Shown here: piece after piece, positions 37,537 to 49,449 of the stretch
Layout: each line of letters opens with the position of its first letter
How positions within the stretch are numbered: position 1 is the first letter of the stretch
Origin: Thermocoleostomius sinensis A174
GTDB taxonomy: Bacteria; Cyanobacteriota; Cyanobacteriia; Elainellales; Elainellaceae
Length of the DNA: 64,000 bases
Assembly: GCF_026802175.1 (NCBI RefSeq)
Contig: NZ_CP113797.1
Span: 2,271,026-2,335,025, forward strand
Direction: 5' to 3'
The notes under the pieces: generated by a model
Seen by the model: only the letters and a program-made list of their open reading frames with translations
What the model was told of the DNA's origin: nothing
The model's database searches: none
Program-made: the position numbers and the translations under genes

Positions 37537-38661
37537 ATGGTCACGATCTCTTCTCCGTCTACCCATCCCCTGGCTAGTATCATTCACCGCATAGAGTCGG
37601 GTGAAGCACTACTCCCTGATTCTCCTAGCAATGTGGTAGAGGTAGTGGGGGTGCTCAAGAGCTATGGCGTGGTTCTGGATGCCTATCAGCGCAACCTTAC
37701 CTACATTGCTGAGCACCAGTTCTTGGTGCTATTTCCCTTTTTCAAATACTTCAACGGAGACGTGACGTTACCCAAGCTGCTGAAACATTGGTGGCACGAT
37801 CGCATTAATTATGAATACGCTGAGTACTGCATGAAGGCCATGTTTTGGCATGGAGCAGAACAAGTCGATCGCTATTTGGATAGCGAAGAGTTTAAGCAGC
37901 GGGCCATAGCTGCGATTCAAGCTAAGGTGCGAAACAATCTATTCCTACAAGGACTGGGGCGACTGTTTCCAGAGTTTGCCCTTGAACAGGTGCGGCTGCT
38001 GGTTTACTACAGCATCTTAGGACAGTTCTGGAATGTGATGAGCCGTATGTTCTTGGAGTTGTCCGATCGCTACGATCGGGGAGAAATTCAAACCATTCCT
38101 CAAGTCGTCGAGCATATCCTACAGGGATTGGTCGCCGCTGCCAAGCAACCCATCACTTACGCAGTGCCAATTCAGCAAGTGTCCTATGAAATTATTCCGG
38201 AATCTGTAGGGCTAACGTTTCTTATGGATGCAGCCGTTCCCTATGTCGAGGCGGTATTTTTCCGTTCTTTCCCCTTTTTTGGCACAGTGTCTTATAACGC
38301 TCAAGCGGGTCAGGTTCCCAAAGAGCAATCAGGGTTTGCCTACGGTGCTCTCTTTGCTGATGCCTTGCCCATTGGTGGGGCCGGAATCCCGCCAACCCTA
38401 CTGATGCAAGATATGATTCATTACCTACCTGATTATTTGCAAGATATCTATTTACAGGGCTTACGGGGTCAAGACGATTTGCGCGTCAAAATCTGTCTTA
38501 GCTTTCAAAAATCAATGTTTTGTGTGACAACGGCGGCTCTACTAGGATTGATGCCCTATCCGCGTACTACAACTGATTCAGAGCAACAAAAGGCTAATCG
38601 CGCCTACTTGGAAAGCTGGATGGATCGACTTCTGCACACGCAGCTATTGAATGTTCAGTAA
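37537..38661 (+). CDS. cupB: CO2 hydration protein CupB/ChpX
   Basis: The 374-residue protein belongs to the CupA/CupB (ChpY/ChpX) family that converts CO2 to bicarbonate on the cytoplasmic face of specialised NDH-1 complexes. The block KHWWHDRINYEYAEYC contains His84 and Arg89, the same five-residue spacing as the zinc-binding His130 and Arg135 described for CupA. Length near 375 fits CupB better than CupA (about 430-450). CupB marks the constitutive, lower-affinity CO2-uptake system (NDH-1MS'). No Shine-Dalgarno is obvious. Confidence 0.88.
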   Translation: MVTISSPSTHPLASIIHRIESGEALLPDSPSNVVEVVGVLKSYGVVLDAYQRNLTYIAEHQFLVLFPFFKYFNGDVTLPKLLKHWWHDRINYEYAEYCMKAMFWHGAEQVDRYLDSEEFKQRAIAAIQAKVRNNLFLQGLGRLFPEFALEQVRLLVYYSILGQFWNVMSRMFLELSDRYDRGEIQTIPQVVEHILQGLVAAAKQPITYAVPIQQVSYEIIPESVGLTFLMDAAVPYVEAVFFRSFPFFGTVSYNAQAGQVPKEQSGFAYGALFADALPIGGAGIPPTLLMQDMIHYLPDYLQDIYLQGLRGQDDLRVKICLSFQKSMFCVTTAALLGLMPYPRTTTDSEQQKANRAYLESWMDRLLHTQLLNVQ

Positions 38662-38698
38662 AGTAAATGCTGCCTAAGAAGGGACAACAAACACTCTA

Positions 38699-38730
38699 GA
38701 CAATGCTCATTAACGACAATGCTCATTAAC
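38699..38730. repeat. Tandem 16-bp duplication
   Basis: GACAATGCTCATTAAC is present twice in a row (38699-38714, 38715-38730). The second copy runs into the stop codon region of the small minus-strand gene at 38726. Confidence 0.9.
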
Positions 38731-38935
38731 TAATCTCGCGAATTAGTAACAGCCGAGAATAGATGTACCTTCTGGCTTCTGCTTCTTCTTCCCTGTTAAG
38801 GCGACAGCGTTCTCTGAGTCGTTGAACAAGCCAATGAACCAGACTGTGATCGTCTAGCTCATGGAGCAGTTCAGATGAGTTAGCTTCAATGAGTTGCCAA
38901 AGTTGACGAAGGTGATGAGCCGTCATAGCAGACAC
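38726..38935 (-). CDS. Small basic helical protein of unknown function
   Basis: The 69-residue protein (MTAHHLRQLWQLIEANSSEL, LVHWLVQRLRERCRLNREE, ARRYIYSRLLLIREI) is predicted to be three amphipathic helices, soluble and charged. It resembles short conserved hypothetical proteins of cyanobacteria, but I cannot name a family. It is convergent with cupB. Its C-terminus ends inside a 16-bp tandem duplication, which could have changed the last few residues. Confidence 0.6.
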   Translation of the reverse strand: MSAMTAHHLRQLWQLIEANSSELLHELDDHSLVHWLVQRLRERCRLNREEEAEARRYIYSRLLLIREIS

Positions 38936-39308
38936 CTGACATGAGAGGACATGATAGGGTGTTGTCTTGGCAGAATTTAAGACTTTTTTTATATTTCGCT
39001 ACTCTTCAGCTTAGGGATCAAATCTAACTGCGTCAAGCTTTTCAGCAATACTTGTCAATAAATATAAAATCAATACATATTAATAAGTTCTGTTATTGTT
39101 TTGATGCATTGAGCGGCGACTTTAGGCAAGGAGAGGGGGACTTGTTTCTCGATACTGCCGATCACCGATCGGGCTTACTGAGTTTTAATTAGGTTAATCC
39201 TCTAGATTAATCGCCACGAAAAAACCAGGAGAAACGCTCCCCTGGTCATGCCAACATCGAGTTCACTAGCTGCAACTCAAAAAGCTAAGTGAGCTTGCGA
39301 ATTCGCAA
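38936..39308. other. Intergenic region downstream of petH
   Basis: The 373-base AT-rich gap contains the petH terminator at 39219-39246 and otherwise no gene or repeat that I can see. It should include the promoter of the small gene at 38726-38935. Confidence 0.5.
39219..39246 (-). terminator. Intrinsic terminator of petH
   Basis: On the minus strand ACCAGG(GG)AG pairs with CTCCTGGT around a 5-base loop (39224-39246) and is followed directly by six T (39219-39224 as A on the plus strand). It lies about 60 bases past the petH stop, the classic layout. Confidence 0.85.
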
Positions 39309-41345
<2,037 letters not shown>

Positions 41346-42359
41346 ATGACCAGTAAGCCAGACCGCGTGGTATTAATCGGTGTTGCCGGAGACTCCGGAT
41401 GCGGCAAATCCACCTTCCTGCGTCGCTTAACCGATCTGTTTGGCGAAGAGACAATGACTGTGATCTGCCTAGACGATTACCACAGTCTGGATCGAAAGCA
41501 ACGTAAGGTCGCTGGAGTGACTGCGCTGAACCCAAAGGCCAACAACTTCGACTTGATGTATGAGCAGGTCAAAGCGTTGAAGAATGGCGAAGAAATCATG
41601 AAACCGATCTATAACCACGAGACGGGTATGATTGATCCGCCGGAACTGATTAAGCCCTCGCCCATTGTCGTTATTGAAGGGTTACATCCAATGTATGATG
41701 AGCGGGTGCGGGAACTCTTGGATTTCAGCGTTTATCTTGACATTGACGACGAAGTCAAGATTGCCTGGAAGATTCAGCGTGACATGGCAGAGCGCGGTCA
41801 TAGCTATGAAGACGTATTAGCTGCCATCAATTCTCGCCGCCCAGACTTCAATGCTTATATTGATCCGCAGAAACAATATGCCGATGCGGTCATTCAAGTG
41901 CTACCAACGAATCTTATTCCCAACGACACCGAACGTAAGGTACTGCGGGTGCGCTTAATTCAAAAAGATGGCGTAGAAGGGTTTGAACCGGCCTATCTGT
42001 TTGATGAAGGCTCAACAATCGACTGGATTCCCTGCGGACGCAAGCTGACCTGCTCCTACCCTGGAATCAAAATGCACTATGGACCTGACAACTACTACAA
42101 CAACAGCGTATCGGTGCTGGAAGTAGACGGGCAGTTCGATCGACTGGAAGAAGTGATCTATATTGAAAGCCACCTCAGCAACACCTCCACTAAGTTTTAT
42201 GGTGAGCTAACAGAACTGTTGCTGAAGCACAAAGAATATCCTGGCTCTGCTAATGGCACTGGCTTGTTCCAAGTGTTGGTTGGGCTGAAGATGCGAGCAA
42301 CCTACGAGCGCTTAGTGGGTTCTGAGGCAAAAATGGCAGCGAAAGCCGTTTCTAATTAA
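41346..42359 (+). CDS. prk: Phosphoribulokinase
   Basis: The 337-residue Calvin-cycle enzyme makes RuBP from ribulose-5-phosphate and ATP. The P-loop GVAGDSGCGKST contains Cys19, and Cys41 follows in VICLDDYHS; this pair is the thioredoxin-controlled disulfide of plant-type PRK. Cys230 and Cys236 (WIPCGRKLTC) form the second pair used when PRK is locked with GAPDH by CP12. Both pairs are intact, so light/dark redox control is expected. AGAGGAAA lies just upstream of the ATG, and a strong terminator follows. Confidence 0.97.
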   Translation: MTSKPDRVVLIGVAGDSGCGKSTFLRRLTDLFGEETMTVICLDDYHSLDRKQRKVAGVTALNPKANNFDLMYEQVKALKNGEEIMKPIYNHETGMIDPPELIKPSPIVVIEGLHPMYDERVRELLDFSVYLDIDDEVKIAWKIQRDMAERGHSYEDVLAAINSRRPDFNAYIDPQKQYADAVIQVLPTNLIPNDTERKVLRVRLIQKDGVEGFEPAYLFDEGSTIDWIPCGRKLTCSYPGIKMHYGPDNYYNNSVSVLEVDGQFDRLEEVIYIESHLSNTSTKFYGELTELLLKHKEYPGSANGTGLFQVLVGLKMRATYERLVGSEAKMAAKAVSN

Positions 42360-42386
42360 TTGTGGCTTCAGGTCGATTGAGTTTTG

Positions 42387-42410
42387 AAGGACAGGATCAC
42401 TCCTGTCCTT
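42387..42410 (+). terminator. Intrinsic terminator of prk
   Basis: AAGGACAGGA (42387-42396) and TCCTGTCCTT (42401-42410) form a perfect 10-bp stem with a 4-base loop, followed by TTGTTGTTTG, 28 bases after the prk stop. Confidence 0.9.
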
Positions 42411-42417
42411 TTGTTGT

Positions 42418-42442
42418 TTGACTTGGTTTTTTGACTTGGTTT
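42418..42442. repeat. Near-tandem TTGACTTGGTTT repeat
   Basis: TTGACTTGGTTT occurs at 42418-42429 and 42431-42442, one base apart, directly after the prk terminator. Confidence 0.8.
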
Positions 42443-42574
42443 AGGGACAGGACGACAAGAGTCCATCCATCATAAACAATCTCCCTCTCCCGATAGGAGA
42501 AGGAGATGACGGGTAAGCTGGCGCATCGAATAGTTAAGAGCGCATTGAGAAAATGAGCACCGAGACTCTAACGC

Positions 42575-43018
42575 CTAAACGGTTTTCTGACCAAAAATTT
42601 GGGCTTTCAGCGCATTGAAATCTCTAGATAGTTCTTGACGACTCTCTGCCTTCCACACATAGCGATAGATGAACCAAGCAGAATAACCCATTCCTACTAG
42701 CTCAAACAGGGAAGACATTAGAGGAATGTCGTTAATGGCATCCAGAATTGCTAGCAGCAGCTTGACTGCAATCAGCGCAGCAATAATTAAGCTGACGGTG
42801 ATAATCGGGCGTCTATACTCGCCGAAGAAATCGGTGAGATATTCTGGTAAATCAGCCAAAAATGCGGAAATTCGATCGCCTACCCGCTTCCATTGCTCAT
42901 TAGAAGGGGTAGAGACTTGAATCGTAGTTGGATCTTCGTTGTTCATGGTCACGCTCAGCTTCTCTGTTGTGTACTCTGGGGGGGTAAGGTCTTGCGTTGC
43001 TTCAGGCTCCATAGTCAC
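42575..43018 (-). CDS. CAAD-domain (CURT1-like) thylakoid membrane protein
   Basis: The 147-residue protein has a disordered acidic N-terminus (about 1-55), an amphipathic helix region (FLADLPEYLTDFFGEYRRP), two close membrane helices at about 72-92 and 100-118, and an amphipathic C-terminal helix. This is the plan of CAAD/CURT1 proteins, which oligomerise to bend thylakoid membranes at their edges; a related domain anchors some aminoacyl-tRNA synthetases in cyanobacteria. No synthetase domain is present here, so a membrane-curvature role is more likely. Confidence 0.85.
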   Translation of the reverse strand: MTMEPEATQDLTPPEYTTEKLSVTMNNEDPTTIQVSTPSNEQWKRVGDRISAFLADLPEYLTDFFGEYRRPIITVSLIIAALIAVKLLLAILDAINDIPLMSSLFELVGMGYSAWFIYRYVWKAESRQELSRDFNALKAQIFGQKTV

Positions 43019-43253
43019 ACCTTGGAACTAAACGACGGCTTTAATAAAAATATCCCAGTCTAGGATAGACCTAAATCGGAATTCTAAAATCTACTTTCAG
43101 GATTAAGACTATAACTCCAGGATTTTAAGAATCCACGAACATACTTGACACTAAATCAGACTGTCCATAATTGCAATAGGAAATTAGGAAGTGAGTGTAG
43201 AAAAATAGCTAGATCTAGAGCGATCGTAGCCGCAACAGACCACCAGTTCTGAT

Positions 43254-44435
43254 TTATGCTGTTGTCTGCACTGAACGATCTAGAAGTTGAAAAATTTCTT
43301 TAGCCGCTCGATCGCACACGCCTACTTCACCAAGTTTTGTGCGCATCCGCTCATAGTCTCGTAACATTTGGTCGCGTCGAATGCAATTCAGGAGGAGATC
43401 AAGCGCTTCTTGGGTAATTCGTTCAGGAGTAGCGTGTCGTTGCAGCAATTCTGGCACGATCGGCTCCATCATCACTAAATTGACCGGGGAGATGAACGGT
43501 GCAGAAAACTGAAGCAGATGTTCAGCAATCCAAGCGGTAATCGGATTGAGCCGGTATAGCACCACCTGTGGTACATTCAGCAACGCCGTTTCCAAATTGA
43601 CCGTTCCCGACTTTGCAATAACCAAATCGGCCGCAGCGATCACGGTTTGCGATGGGTCTGTCACCAGGTTAATGTCTAGGTGATAAGGCCTGATTGTTTG
43701 CTCTATTGCCGATCGATACGTGTCCAGAGACAGGGGTAGCCAAAATTTCACATCGGGTAGTTGAGCTTGAATCTGCCGCGCGGCTTCACAAATCACAGGC
43801 AGAATGTATTGAATTTCTTGATGGCGCGAAGCAGGGACGAGGGCAATGACTTGCTGCTTCGGTGCAATCCCCAACCTTTGCCGAGCTTGGTCTCGGACAG
43901 GAGCCTGCTGCATGTGATCAACCAAGGGATGCCCCACCCAAGTGACATTGCCGCCGCGCTCTTGGTAATAAGTTGCTTCAGCCGGAAAGATAGCTAGTAG
44001 CCGATCGCTGATGCGCAGAATTTCGCGAGTATTGCGACTGCTAAGCGACCAGACCCACTCTTGAGGCGCGATGTAATAAACGGTTGGCACTCGGGGAAAG
44101 TGGGATCGTAAAAACCCACCCAACGCTAGATTGGGGCTGCCGTAGTCAATCATCACCACCAAATCGGGAGAATGTTGCCGCAGATATTGCCGCACCTGGC
44201 GCTGAATTTTCAGGGTTGAGCGAATGTAGGGCACCGACTCTAGCAATCCGATCGAGCCGATCGAACTCGTGTCAGACAGTAATAATGCTCCCGCTGCGGC
44301 CATGCGCGGCCCGCCCAAGGCCACAATTTCCAGCGTTATGCCCAACTCATCCGATCGACGTTTCAACGCCTCAATCAATAATGCCCCTTGCAGATCGCCA
44401 GACACTTCGCCAGTGCTGATAAAAATGCGTTTCAT
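43254..44435 (-). CDS. lpxB: Lipid-A-disaccharide synthase
   Basis: The 393-residue GT19 glycosyltransferase starts MKRIFISTGEVSGDLQGALL, with the family STGEXSGD motif, and continues with YYIAPQEWVW, VGHPLVD, LVPASRHQEIQ and AKSGTVNLETALL. It joins UDP-diacylglucosamine and lipid X to make the lipid A disaccharide at the inner membrane. It begins 3 bases after lpxA, so the two are translationally linked. LPASRxxE, usual in the family, reads VPASRHQE here. Confidence 0.95.
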   Translation of the reverse strand: MKRIFISTGEVSGDLQGALLIEALKRRSDELGITLEIVALGGPRMAAAGALLLSDTSSIGSIGLLESVPYIRSTLKIQRQVRQYLRQHSPDLVVMIDYGSPNLALGGFLRSHFPRVPTVYYIAPQEWVWSLSSRNTREILRISDRLLAIFPAEATYYQERGGNVTWVGHPLVDHMQQAPVRDQARQRLGIAPKQQVIALVPASRHQEIQYILPVICEAARQIQAQLPDVKFWLPLSLDTYRSAIEQTIRPYHLDINLVTDPSQTVIAAADLVIAKSGTVNLETALLNVPQVVLYRLNPITAWIAEHLLQFSAPFISPVNLVMMEPIVPELLQRHATPERITQEALDLLLNCIRRDQMLRDYERMRTKLGEVGVCDRAAKEIFQLLDRSVQTTA

Positions 44436-44438
44436 CCT

Positions 44439-45272
44439 TCATTCACCAGAGGCTTCACTCTTGGCTTTCCGCTTGCCTGGAGTCAGTCCTCGCCGTTCGG
44501 GTGATTGACTCATGCGCAAAAACTGTCGTAGGTGCTGCAAATGCTCGCTATCAGGCAGCAGATCGAGTTGCTCTAGGGCTTGTTGAAAAGAGAGATTAGA
44601 GCGGTAAAGCAGACGAAAGGCTTTCTTTAACGTTCGGAGCGTTCCACCATTGTCTTCATCGGCAAGTCCAGCCCGCTGTAGCCCGACTTGATTGAGTGTG
44701 CGAACACAGGCGGGATTTCCATCCACGCGCATAAAGGGTGGTACATCCCGAACTATTTTGCTCATCGCGCCAATCATGGCGTACCGGCCGACATGAACAA
44801 ATTGGTGAATTCCTACCATGCCGCCTAAGCGAGCGTTCGACTCAATGCGAACATGGCCCGCGATCGAAACCGCGTTTGTAATAATCACCTGGTCTTCAAT
44901 GACGCAGTTATGCGCCACATGGGCATAAGCCATCAACAAATTACCATTACCAATGATCGTGGCTTCACCAGCGGCTGTGGCTCGGTTGATTGTGACATAT
45001 TCCCGAATTGTATTATCGTCACCAATTTTAACCAGCGTCAGCGATCCATCATATTTTAGGTCTTGTGGTTCCAGCCCGATCGCGGCTCCGGGAAAAATTT
45101 GATTTCGCGCCCCAATTTCAGTATTACCGTCTAGGACAACGTGATGACCAATCACCGTATCTGGCCCTACCCGTACTTGCTCTCCAATGACGGCATAGGC
45201 TCCAACCTGCACCGAAGGATGGAGTTCTGCACGGGGATGAATAACAGCCGTTGGGTGAATCAGGGTAGTCAA
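44439..45272 (-). CDS. lpxA: UDP-N-acetylglucosamine acyltransferase
   Basis: The 277-residue left-handed beta-helix protein (IHPTAVIHPRAELHPSVQVG) catalyses the first lipid A step, acylating UDP-GlcNAc. The catalytic His lies in AYAHVAHNC, and the GGMVGIHQFVHVG region matches the family. A helical C-terminal domain follows, with a Lys/Arg-rich extra tail of about 20 residues. The order lpxC-fabZ-lpxA-lpxB is the standard cyanobacterial arrangement. Confidence 0.95.
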   Translation of the reverse strand: MTTLIHPTAVIHPRAELHPSVQVGAYAVIGEQVRVGPDTVIGHHVVLDGNTEIGARNQIFPGAAIGLEPQDLKYDGSLTLVKIGDDNTIREYVTINRATAAGEATIIGNGNLLMAYAHVAHNCVIEDQVIITNAVSIAGHVRIESNARLGGMVGIHQFVHVGRYAMIGAMSKIVRDVPPFMRVDGNPACVRTLNQVGLQRAGLADEDNGGTLRTLKKAFRLLYRSNLSFQQALEQLDLLPDSEHLQHLRQFLRMSQSPERRGLTPGKRKAKSEASGE

Positions 45273-45305
45273 AGGGTAAACCGTGGAGAAAGGACAAAGG
45301 GGAAA

Positions 45306-45353
45306 GGATAAAGGTCAATCGCAATGAAATAAACTGGGGCTTCACCTTTATCC
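45306..45353. repeat. 10-bp inverted repeat between fabZ and lpxA
   Basis: GGATAAAGGT (45306-45315) and ACCTTTATCC (45344-45353) are perfect inverted copies with a 28-base loop in the 99-base gap inside the lpx operon. The surrounding sequence (aaaggacaaaggggaaaggataaagg) is a purine-rich low-complexity repeat like that near 8650. Confidence 0.7.
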
Positions 45354-45371
45354 TGGGGTATTGAGCCTTGT

Positions 45372-45902
45372 TTACGGATCGACAAGCGAGAACATGAATT
45401 CGCCGCCTGTAACAAGTTGACCATCCACTTCGGCGCGGCCCTGCATCTTGCCAAACCGACGCTGCTTAACGGAGAGCAGTTCCACGGTCATAATTAACTG
45501 ATCGCCCGGCACAACAGGACGCCGAAAACGAACTTTGTCGATCCCAGCGAACATAAAGAGTCCATCTTTGGGAAACTCTGGCATTTGGGTCAGTACAACG
45601 CCACCCACCTGGGCAATGGCTTCTACAATCAGAACCCCTGGCATAATCGGTTGTCCCGGAAAGTGGCCCTGGAAGTGAGGTTCATTAAACGTTACGTTCT
45701 TGAGTCCCACGGCCAGCTTTCCAGGCACATACTGAATGATGCGATCGACCAATGCAAAAGGATAGCGATGGGGCAGCAGCCGATGAATGTCTTCGACCGC
45801 CAGAACGGTGGAATTGGGACTGGGCTTGCCGTCTTCATCGGAGTGATGCAATTGCGCTTCTGGATGGGTCGTTGTGGTATGGTCGTCAGTCAATGTAGCC
45901 AT
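45372..45902 (-). CDS. fabZ: (3R)-hydroxyacyl-ACP dehydratase
   Basis: The 176-residue hot-dog fold protein has the active-site His in [17 protein letters not shown] and the Glu in [25 protein letters not shown] is the entry motif. It dehydrates hydroxyacyl-ACP in fatty acid synthesis and sits between lpxC and lpxA, where hydroxyacyl-ACP is also the LpxA donor. The first 35 residues are a His/Thr-rich extension longer than usual, so the true start could lie further inside. Confidence 0.95.
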   Translation of the reverse strand: MATLTDDHTTTTHPEAQLHHSDEDGKPSPNSTVLAVEDIHRLLPHRYPFALVDRIIQYVPGKLAVGLKNVTFNEPHFQGHFPGQPIMPGVLIVEAIAQVGGVVLTQMPEFPKDGLFMFAGIDKVRFRRPVVPGDQLIMTVELLSVKQRRFGKMQGRAEVDGQLVTGGEFMFSLVDP

Positions 45903-45944
45903 GAGTAATCGGTAATAGGACTCAAGAGTTAAACAAATTTTGCT

Positions 45945-46880
45945 TTAAGTGAAAAGGACTGGAGCTAGCCGCTGAGCTAATTGAGTGTGTAACCGATGAC
46001 TCGCTTTATAGGCCAGCACATGCACACATGGAAAAGCGCCTAATAAACTCAAGTCCCCTATTAAGTCTAAAAGTTTATGGCGCACTGGTTCATCTGAAAA
46101 CCGAAGCGGTGGATTAATCCATCCCTGGTGATCACACACCAGCGCATTATTTAAACTACCGCCTTTGATCAACCCATTGTGCTGAAGTTGTTCAATTTGA
46201 TGAGCCAATCCAAAGGTGCGAGCCGGGGCAATGGCTGTCGTGAAGGGTTCTGTATGGGGCGACCAGCTATACCATTGATTGCCGATCGCTGGTATATCAA
46301 AATCAATGCCATAGGAAAAGCGTAAGGTATCCGCCGGCAAGGCTGCCACAAACGCATCGCCCTGATGTATCCAGATCGGGGCATTGAGCCGAGGTTGAAG
46401 CCGAGGAGCGTCCTGTGCCACAATTCCAGCTTGAGCAATAGCTTCGACCCACAGCCAAGCCGAGCCATCCAACAAAGGAACTTCAGCTTGATTAATTTCA
46501 ATGCGTGCATTATCGATGCCCATGCCGCTAAGGGCTGCTAGCAAATGTTCGACGGTACGAATACTGGCTTGCTGATGAGATAGTTCGGTAGAGAGCACCG
46601 TTTGGCTGATGAATGCGATCGATGCTGGAATGACGGGTTGATGCGGCAGATCGATGCGTACAAAATAGCGACCTGTGCCCGGTTCAGCCGGACTAACCCG
46701 CACAGTTGACTCTAGTCCTGAATGCAGACCTATCCCCGATCGCTCAAAATGAGTCGCCAGGGTGTGCTGCTGAGAGTTCAGCAGCGTTGAAGATGATAGA
46801 TCAAGCTCTGCAAGCCAAGGGCGTTGTGTCAAGTGCGCTTGAAAATCGAGCGTGTTTACGTTTGTGAATACTTCTGTCAA
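45945..46880 (-). CDS. lpxC: UDP-3-O-acyl-N-acetylglucosamine deacetylase
   Basis: The 311-residue zinc enzyme performs the committed step of lipid A synthesis. Zinc and catalytic residues are visible: Glu-His in TVEHLLAAL, His and Asp in [11 protein letters not shown], and the late His in [10 protein letters not shown]. The family usually begins just before [18 protein letters not shown]; here about 37 residues precede it, and the only upstream start is a TTG at 46880. The N-terminus is therefore uncertain. Confidence 0.93.
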   Translation of the reverse strand: MTEVFTNVNTLDFQAHLTQRPWLAELDLSSSTLLNSQQHTLATHFERSGIGLHSGLESTVRVSPAEPGTGRYFVRIDLPHQPVIPASIAFISQTVLSTELSHQQASIRTVEHLLAALSGMGIDNARIEINQAEVPLLDGSAWLWVEAIAQAGIVAQDAPRLQPRLNAPIWIHQGDAFVAALPADTLRFSYGIDFDIPAIGNQWYSWSPHTEPFTTAIAPARTFGLAHQIEQLQHNGLIKGGSLNNALVCDHQGWINPPLRFSDEPVRHKLLDLIGDLSLLGAFPCVHVLAYKASHRLHTQLAQRLAPVLFT

Positions 46881-47049
46881 CTTTCACCCCCACCAGACAG
46901 ACTCCTCTATTTGCTCACCCTACCGAATTTAGTAGGATCAATTCACCAGAATTGTGCCAATTTAGCGATCGACAGAATTGTGCCCTTCGTGCTGCTCTTG
47001 GTCTTGGCTGATTTTTGGCTGAGAAGTTTTTGGTTGAGATCGCCTTGGA

Positions 47050-49449
47050 CTAGAACCGCTCACCAATTCCAAAGTGAATTTGGCTACCTCCTTCATCATT
47101 GATGGCATAATCAACGCGAATTTGCCCCAAGGGTGACTGTACCCGCACACCCACGCCGTAGCCAAAACCGCTGCCGGGTTTATTCAGAATTTCAGACGGG
47201 TTTCCAGGAATATCATCCCCGGTTCCTAAATCGGTTCCTACATCAGCAAACAGGGCGCCGCTAACAATCGAGAATACAGGGAAGCGATATTCCACCGTTG
47301 CTTGCAGAAAACTGCGTCCACTGGCCAGTTCACCCGCACCATATCCTCGCACCGAATCCGTACCGCCCAGAGAAAATGCTTCATACGGTGGTAAATCGCC
47401 CAGAATGGTTCCCCCTTGCACATTAAACGCCAAGGTTTGCGGACAATCGACGGGCGACGGATCATCTAGCCGACATCCTTCCGTAAAGTTGGTGAATCGT
47501 ACTGGTAAGAAGTAGCTGTAGCTAGCACGTAATCGATTGAGGAAGATATTGCCGTTGCCAATTGGAATGGATTGCTCGGTGCTAAATCGCAAGAAGGACC
47601 CGCTGGTCGGCTGTAGGGGATTATTGCGCTGATCCTGCGAGGCGGTAAACTGCACCGTGAACAGATCATCTTGTCCAGAGTCACTGAAGCTCAGAGGAGT
47701 ACCAAACTCACTGCGTGGTTCCAGATTGCCGTCGAGATCGCGAATCGAGACGCGCTGGTATTGTGCCCCCAAAGACACGCGCCAGCCGTCATCCAGCGGG
47801 CGCCCAAACGTGACACCGCCCCCGAAGCGTCGTACCCGTGGACGATCGCCGTTGGGCAAGCGAATGTCTTCATCATCTCCTTCAAAGACCAGCGATCGAG
47901 ACTGCCGACCGAAGGCATTGACCGTGTAGGAAGTGCGGTTGGGATCGCCACCAATCCAAGGATCAGTGAAACTGATATCAAACAACAGATCCCGTGAACC
48001 AATTTGCAGTTCTGCATTCAAGCGCTGATTGTTACCACCTAAGTTTTGCTCTTGGAAACTCGCCGTCCCAAAAAAGCCACTGGCAGAGCTAATTCCAATC
48101 CCTGCGGCAAATGAGCCAGTATTACGCTCAGTGACATTGACAATCACATCTACCTGACGCGGATCTTGCCCCGGATTGAGGGAAATATTGAGATCTTCAA
48201 AAATTCCCAAAGCAAAAGCTCGCTGCAAATCTGCTTGGATTTGCTGACGATTGAAGACATCACCCGGCTGCGATTCAAACTCACGGGTAATGATGAAATC
48301 GCGAGTGCGGCCGCGAATCGGTTCTCCTTCATCATCCTCGGCTTCCCCATCGCGATTGAGAAAGCGAATTTGAATGTCTTCAATTACCCCTTCTGCGACT
48401 TCTAGCGTCACAACGCCATCCGGAGAAATTTGCGGTGCACCAACCACCTGTGCCAAGACATATCCATTGTCTTGATAGAGTTGATTGAGTTGCTCGACCC
48501 CAAGCTGTAAATTGCGTAGATTTAAAATTTGCCCGTACTGAGGGCTAAAAATATCATCTACCGCGGTTTGCAAGGGCACTTCTTCCTCGTTGTAGACGAT
48601 CGTCTCTAGCACACTACCCGATAGTTGAACCGATTCTAAAACTGGGTTGGGGGCAACATCAAACGTGACCCGTACACCCAAGGGAGTATCCTCTGGTACC
48701 GCTCGCACACTGGAGAAAAAGCCCGTGGCAAAAATGGCATTAATATCTTCTTGCAGTTGCGATCGCGTCGTGGTTCGCCCTGGCTGAGTTTGAATGACCC
48801 GATACACTTCATTTTGCAGATCCCCCTCTGCACCCACAACTAGCACTTCCGAAACCAACACCCGTGGTTCTGCGCCCGGTTGTTCAGTGGCAGGAGATGT
48901 GGCAGGAGGCGTAGCCGGGGGTGGAGCAACAGGCTCCGCATCGGGGCTAGCGTCTGGCTCATCCAGTTCAGCATCAGGAGTCACTGGTTCGGGCGACTCA
49001 ACTTCGGGAATATCGCTTTCAGGAGCGGCGGGAGGAACATCGAGATCAGGAGGTTGATCTAGCTGAAATTGCAGTTGATTGGGAGTTTCTTCAGTTGGGG
49101 TTTCACTCCCAGCTGGCACTTGCGGTGCAGGCGCATCGAAGGGGGTGTCGCTGGGAGGATTACTGGGAGGGGTTTGCGCCAAGTCATCTAGCGCCACATT
49201 TGTAAACTCGATCGCGGTTGAATCTGCCCGCGGCTCTACCGACAAGGAACCGTACAACTCATCGAGCGAGAGTTGCGTTTCCAACTCACCTTCAGCCACA
49301 TCAGCGACGGTTACTTTCGAACCAGTCACTTCCAAACTATCTGACTCAACAGTTTGGTCTGGATTTGTTGCCTCTGCATTGGCAGGATGAGCTAAACCAA
49401 GGGTGGTCGAAGCAGCGACAACTGCTAATAAAACTGGAGAAAAACGCAT
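47050..49449 (-). CDS. bamA: Outer-membrane assembly factor BamA/Omp85
   Basis: I place the start at 49449 because MRFSPVLLAVVAASTTLGLA followed by HPANA-EA is a good signal peptide; the extra upstream in-frame residues are not. The 799-residue protein has an acidic, Pro-rich segment (about 85-190), three POTRA domains (about 195-450) and a C-terminal 16-stranded barrel (about 460-799) with the VRGY motif in DSVRGYGAGE and a terminal Phe. It inserts beta-barrel proteins into the outer membrane. Three POTRAs rather than five is normal for cyanobacteria. It heads the lipid A cluster. Confidence 0.95.
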   Translation of the reverse strand: MRFSPVLLAVVAASTTLGLAHPANAEATNPDQTVESDSLEVTGSKVTVADVAEGELETQLSLDELYGSLSVEPRADSTAIEFTNVALDDLAQTPPSNPPSDTPFDAPAPQVPAGSETPTEETPNQLQFQLDQPPDLDVPPAAPESDIPEVESPEPVTPDAELDEPDASPDAEPVAPPPATPPATSPATEQPGAEPRVLVSEVLVVGAEGDLQNEVYRVIQTQPGRTTTRSQLQEDINAIFATGFFSSVRAVPEDTPLGVRVTFDVAPNPVLESVQLSGSVLETIVYNEEEVPLQTAVDDIFSPQYGQILNLRNLQLGVEQLNQLYQDNGYVLAQVVGAPQISPDGVVTLEVAEGVIEDIQIRFLNRDGEAEDDEGEPIRGRTRDFIITREFESQPGDVFNRQQIQADLQRAFALGIFEDLNISLNPGQDPRQVDVIVNVTERNTGSFAAGIGISSASGFFGTASFQEQNLGGNNQRLNAELQIGSRDLLFDISFTDPWIGGDPNRTSYTVNAFGRQSRSLVFEGDDEDIRLPNGDRPRVRRFGGGVTFGRPLDDGWRVSLGAQYQRVSIRDLDGNLEPRSEFGTPLSFSDSGQDDLFTVQFTASQDQRNNPLQPTSGSFLRFSTEQSIPIGNGNIFLNRLRASYSYFLPVRFTNFTEGCRLDDPSPVDCPQTLAFNVQGGTILGDLPPYEAFSLGGTDSVRGYGAGELASGRSFLQATVEYRFPVFSIVSGALFADVGTDLGTGDDIPGNPSEILNKPGSGFGYGVGVRVQSPLGQIRVDYAINDEGGSQIHFGIGERF

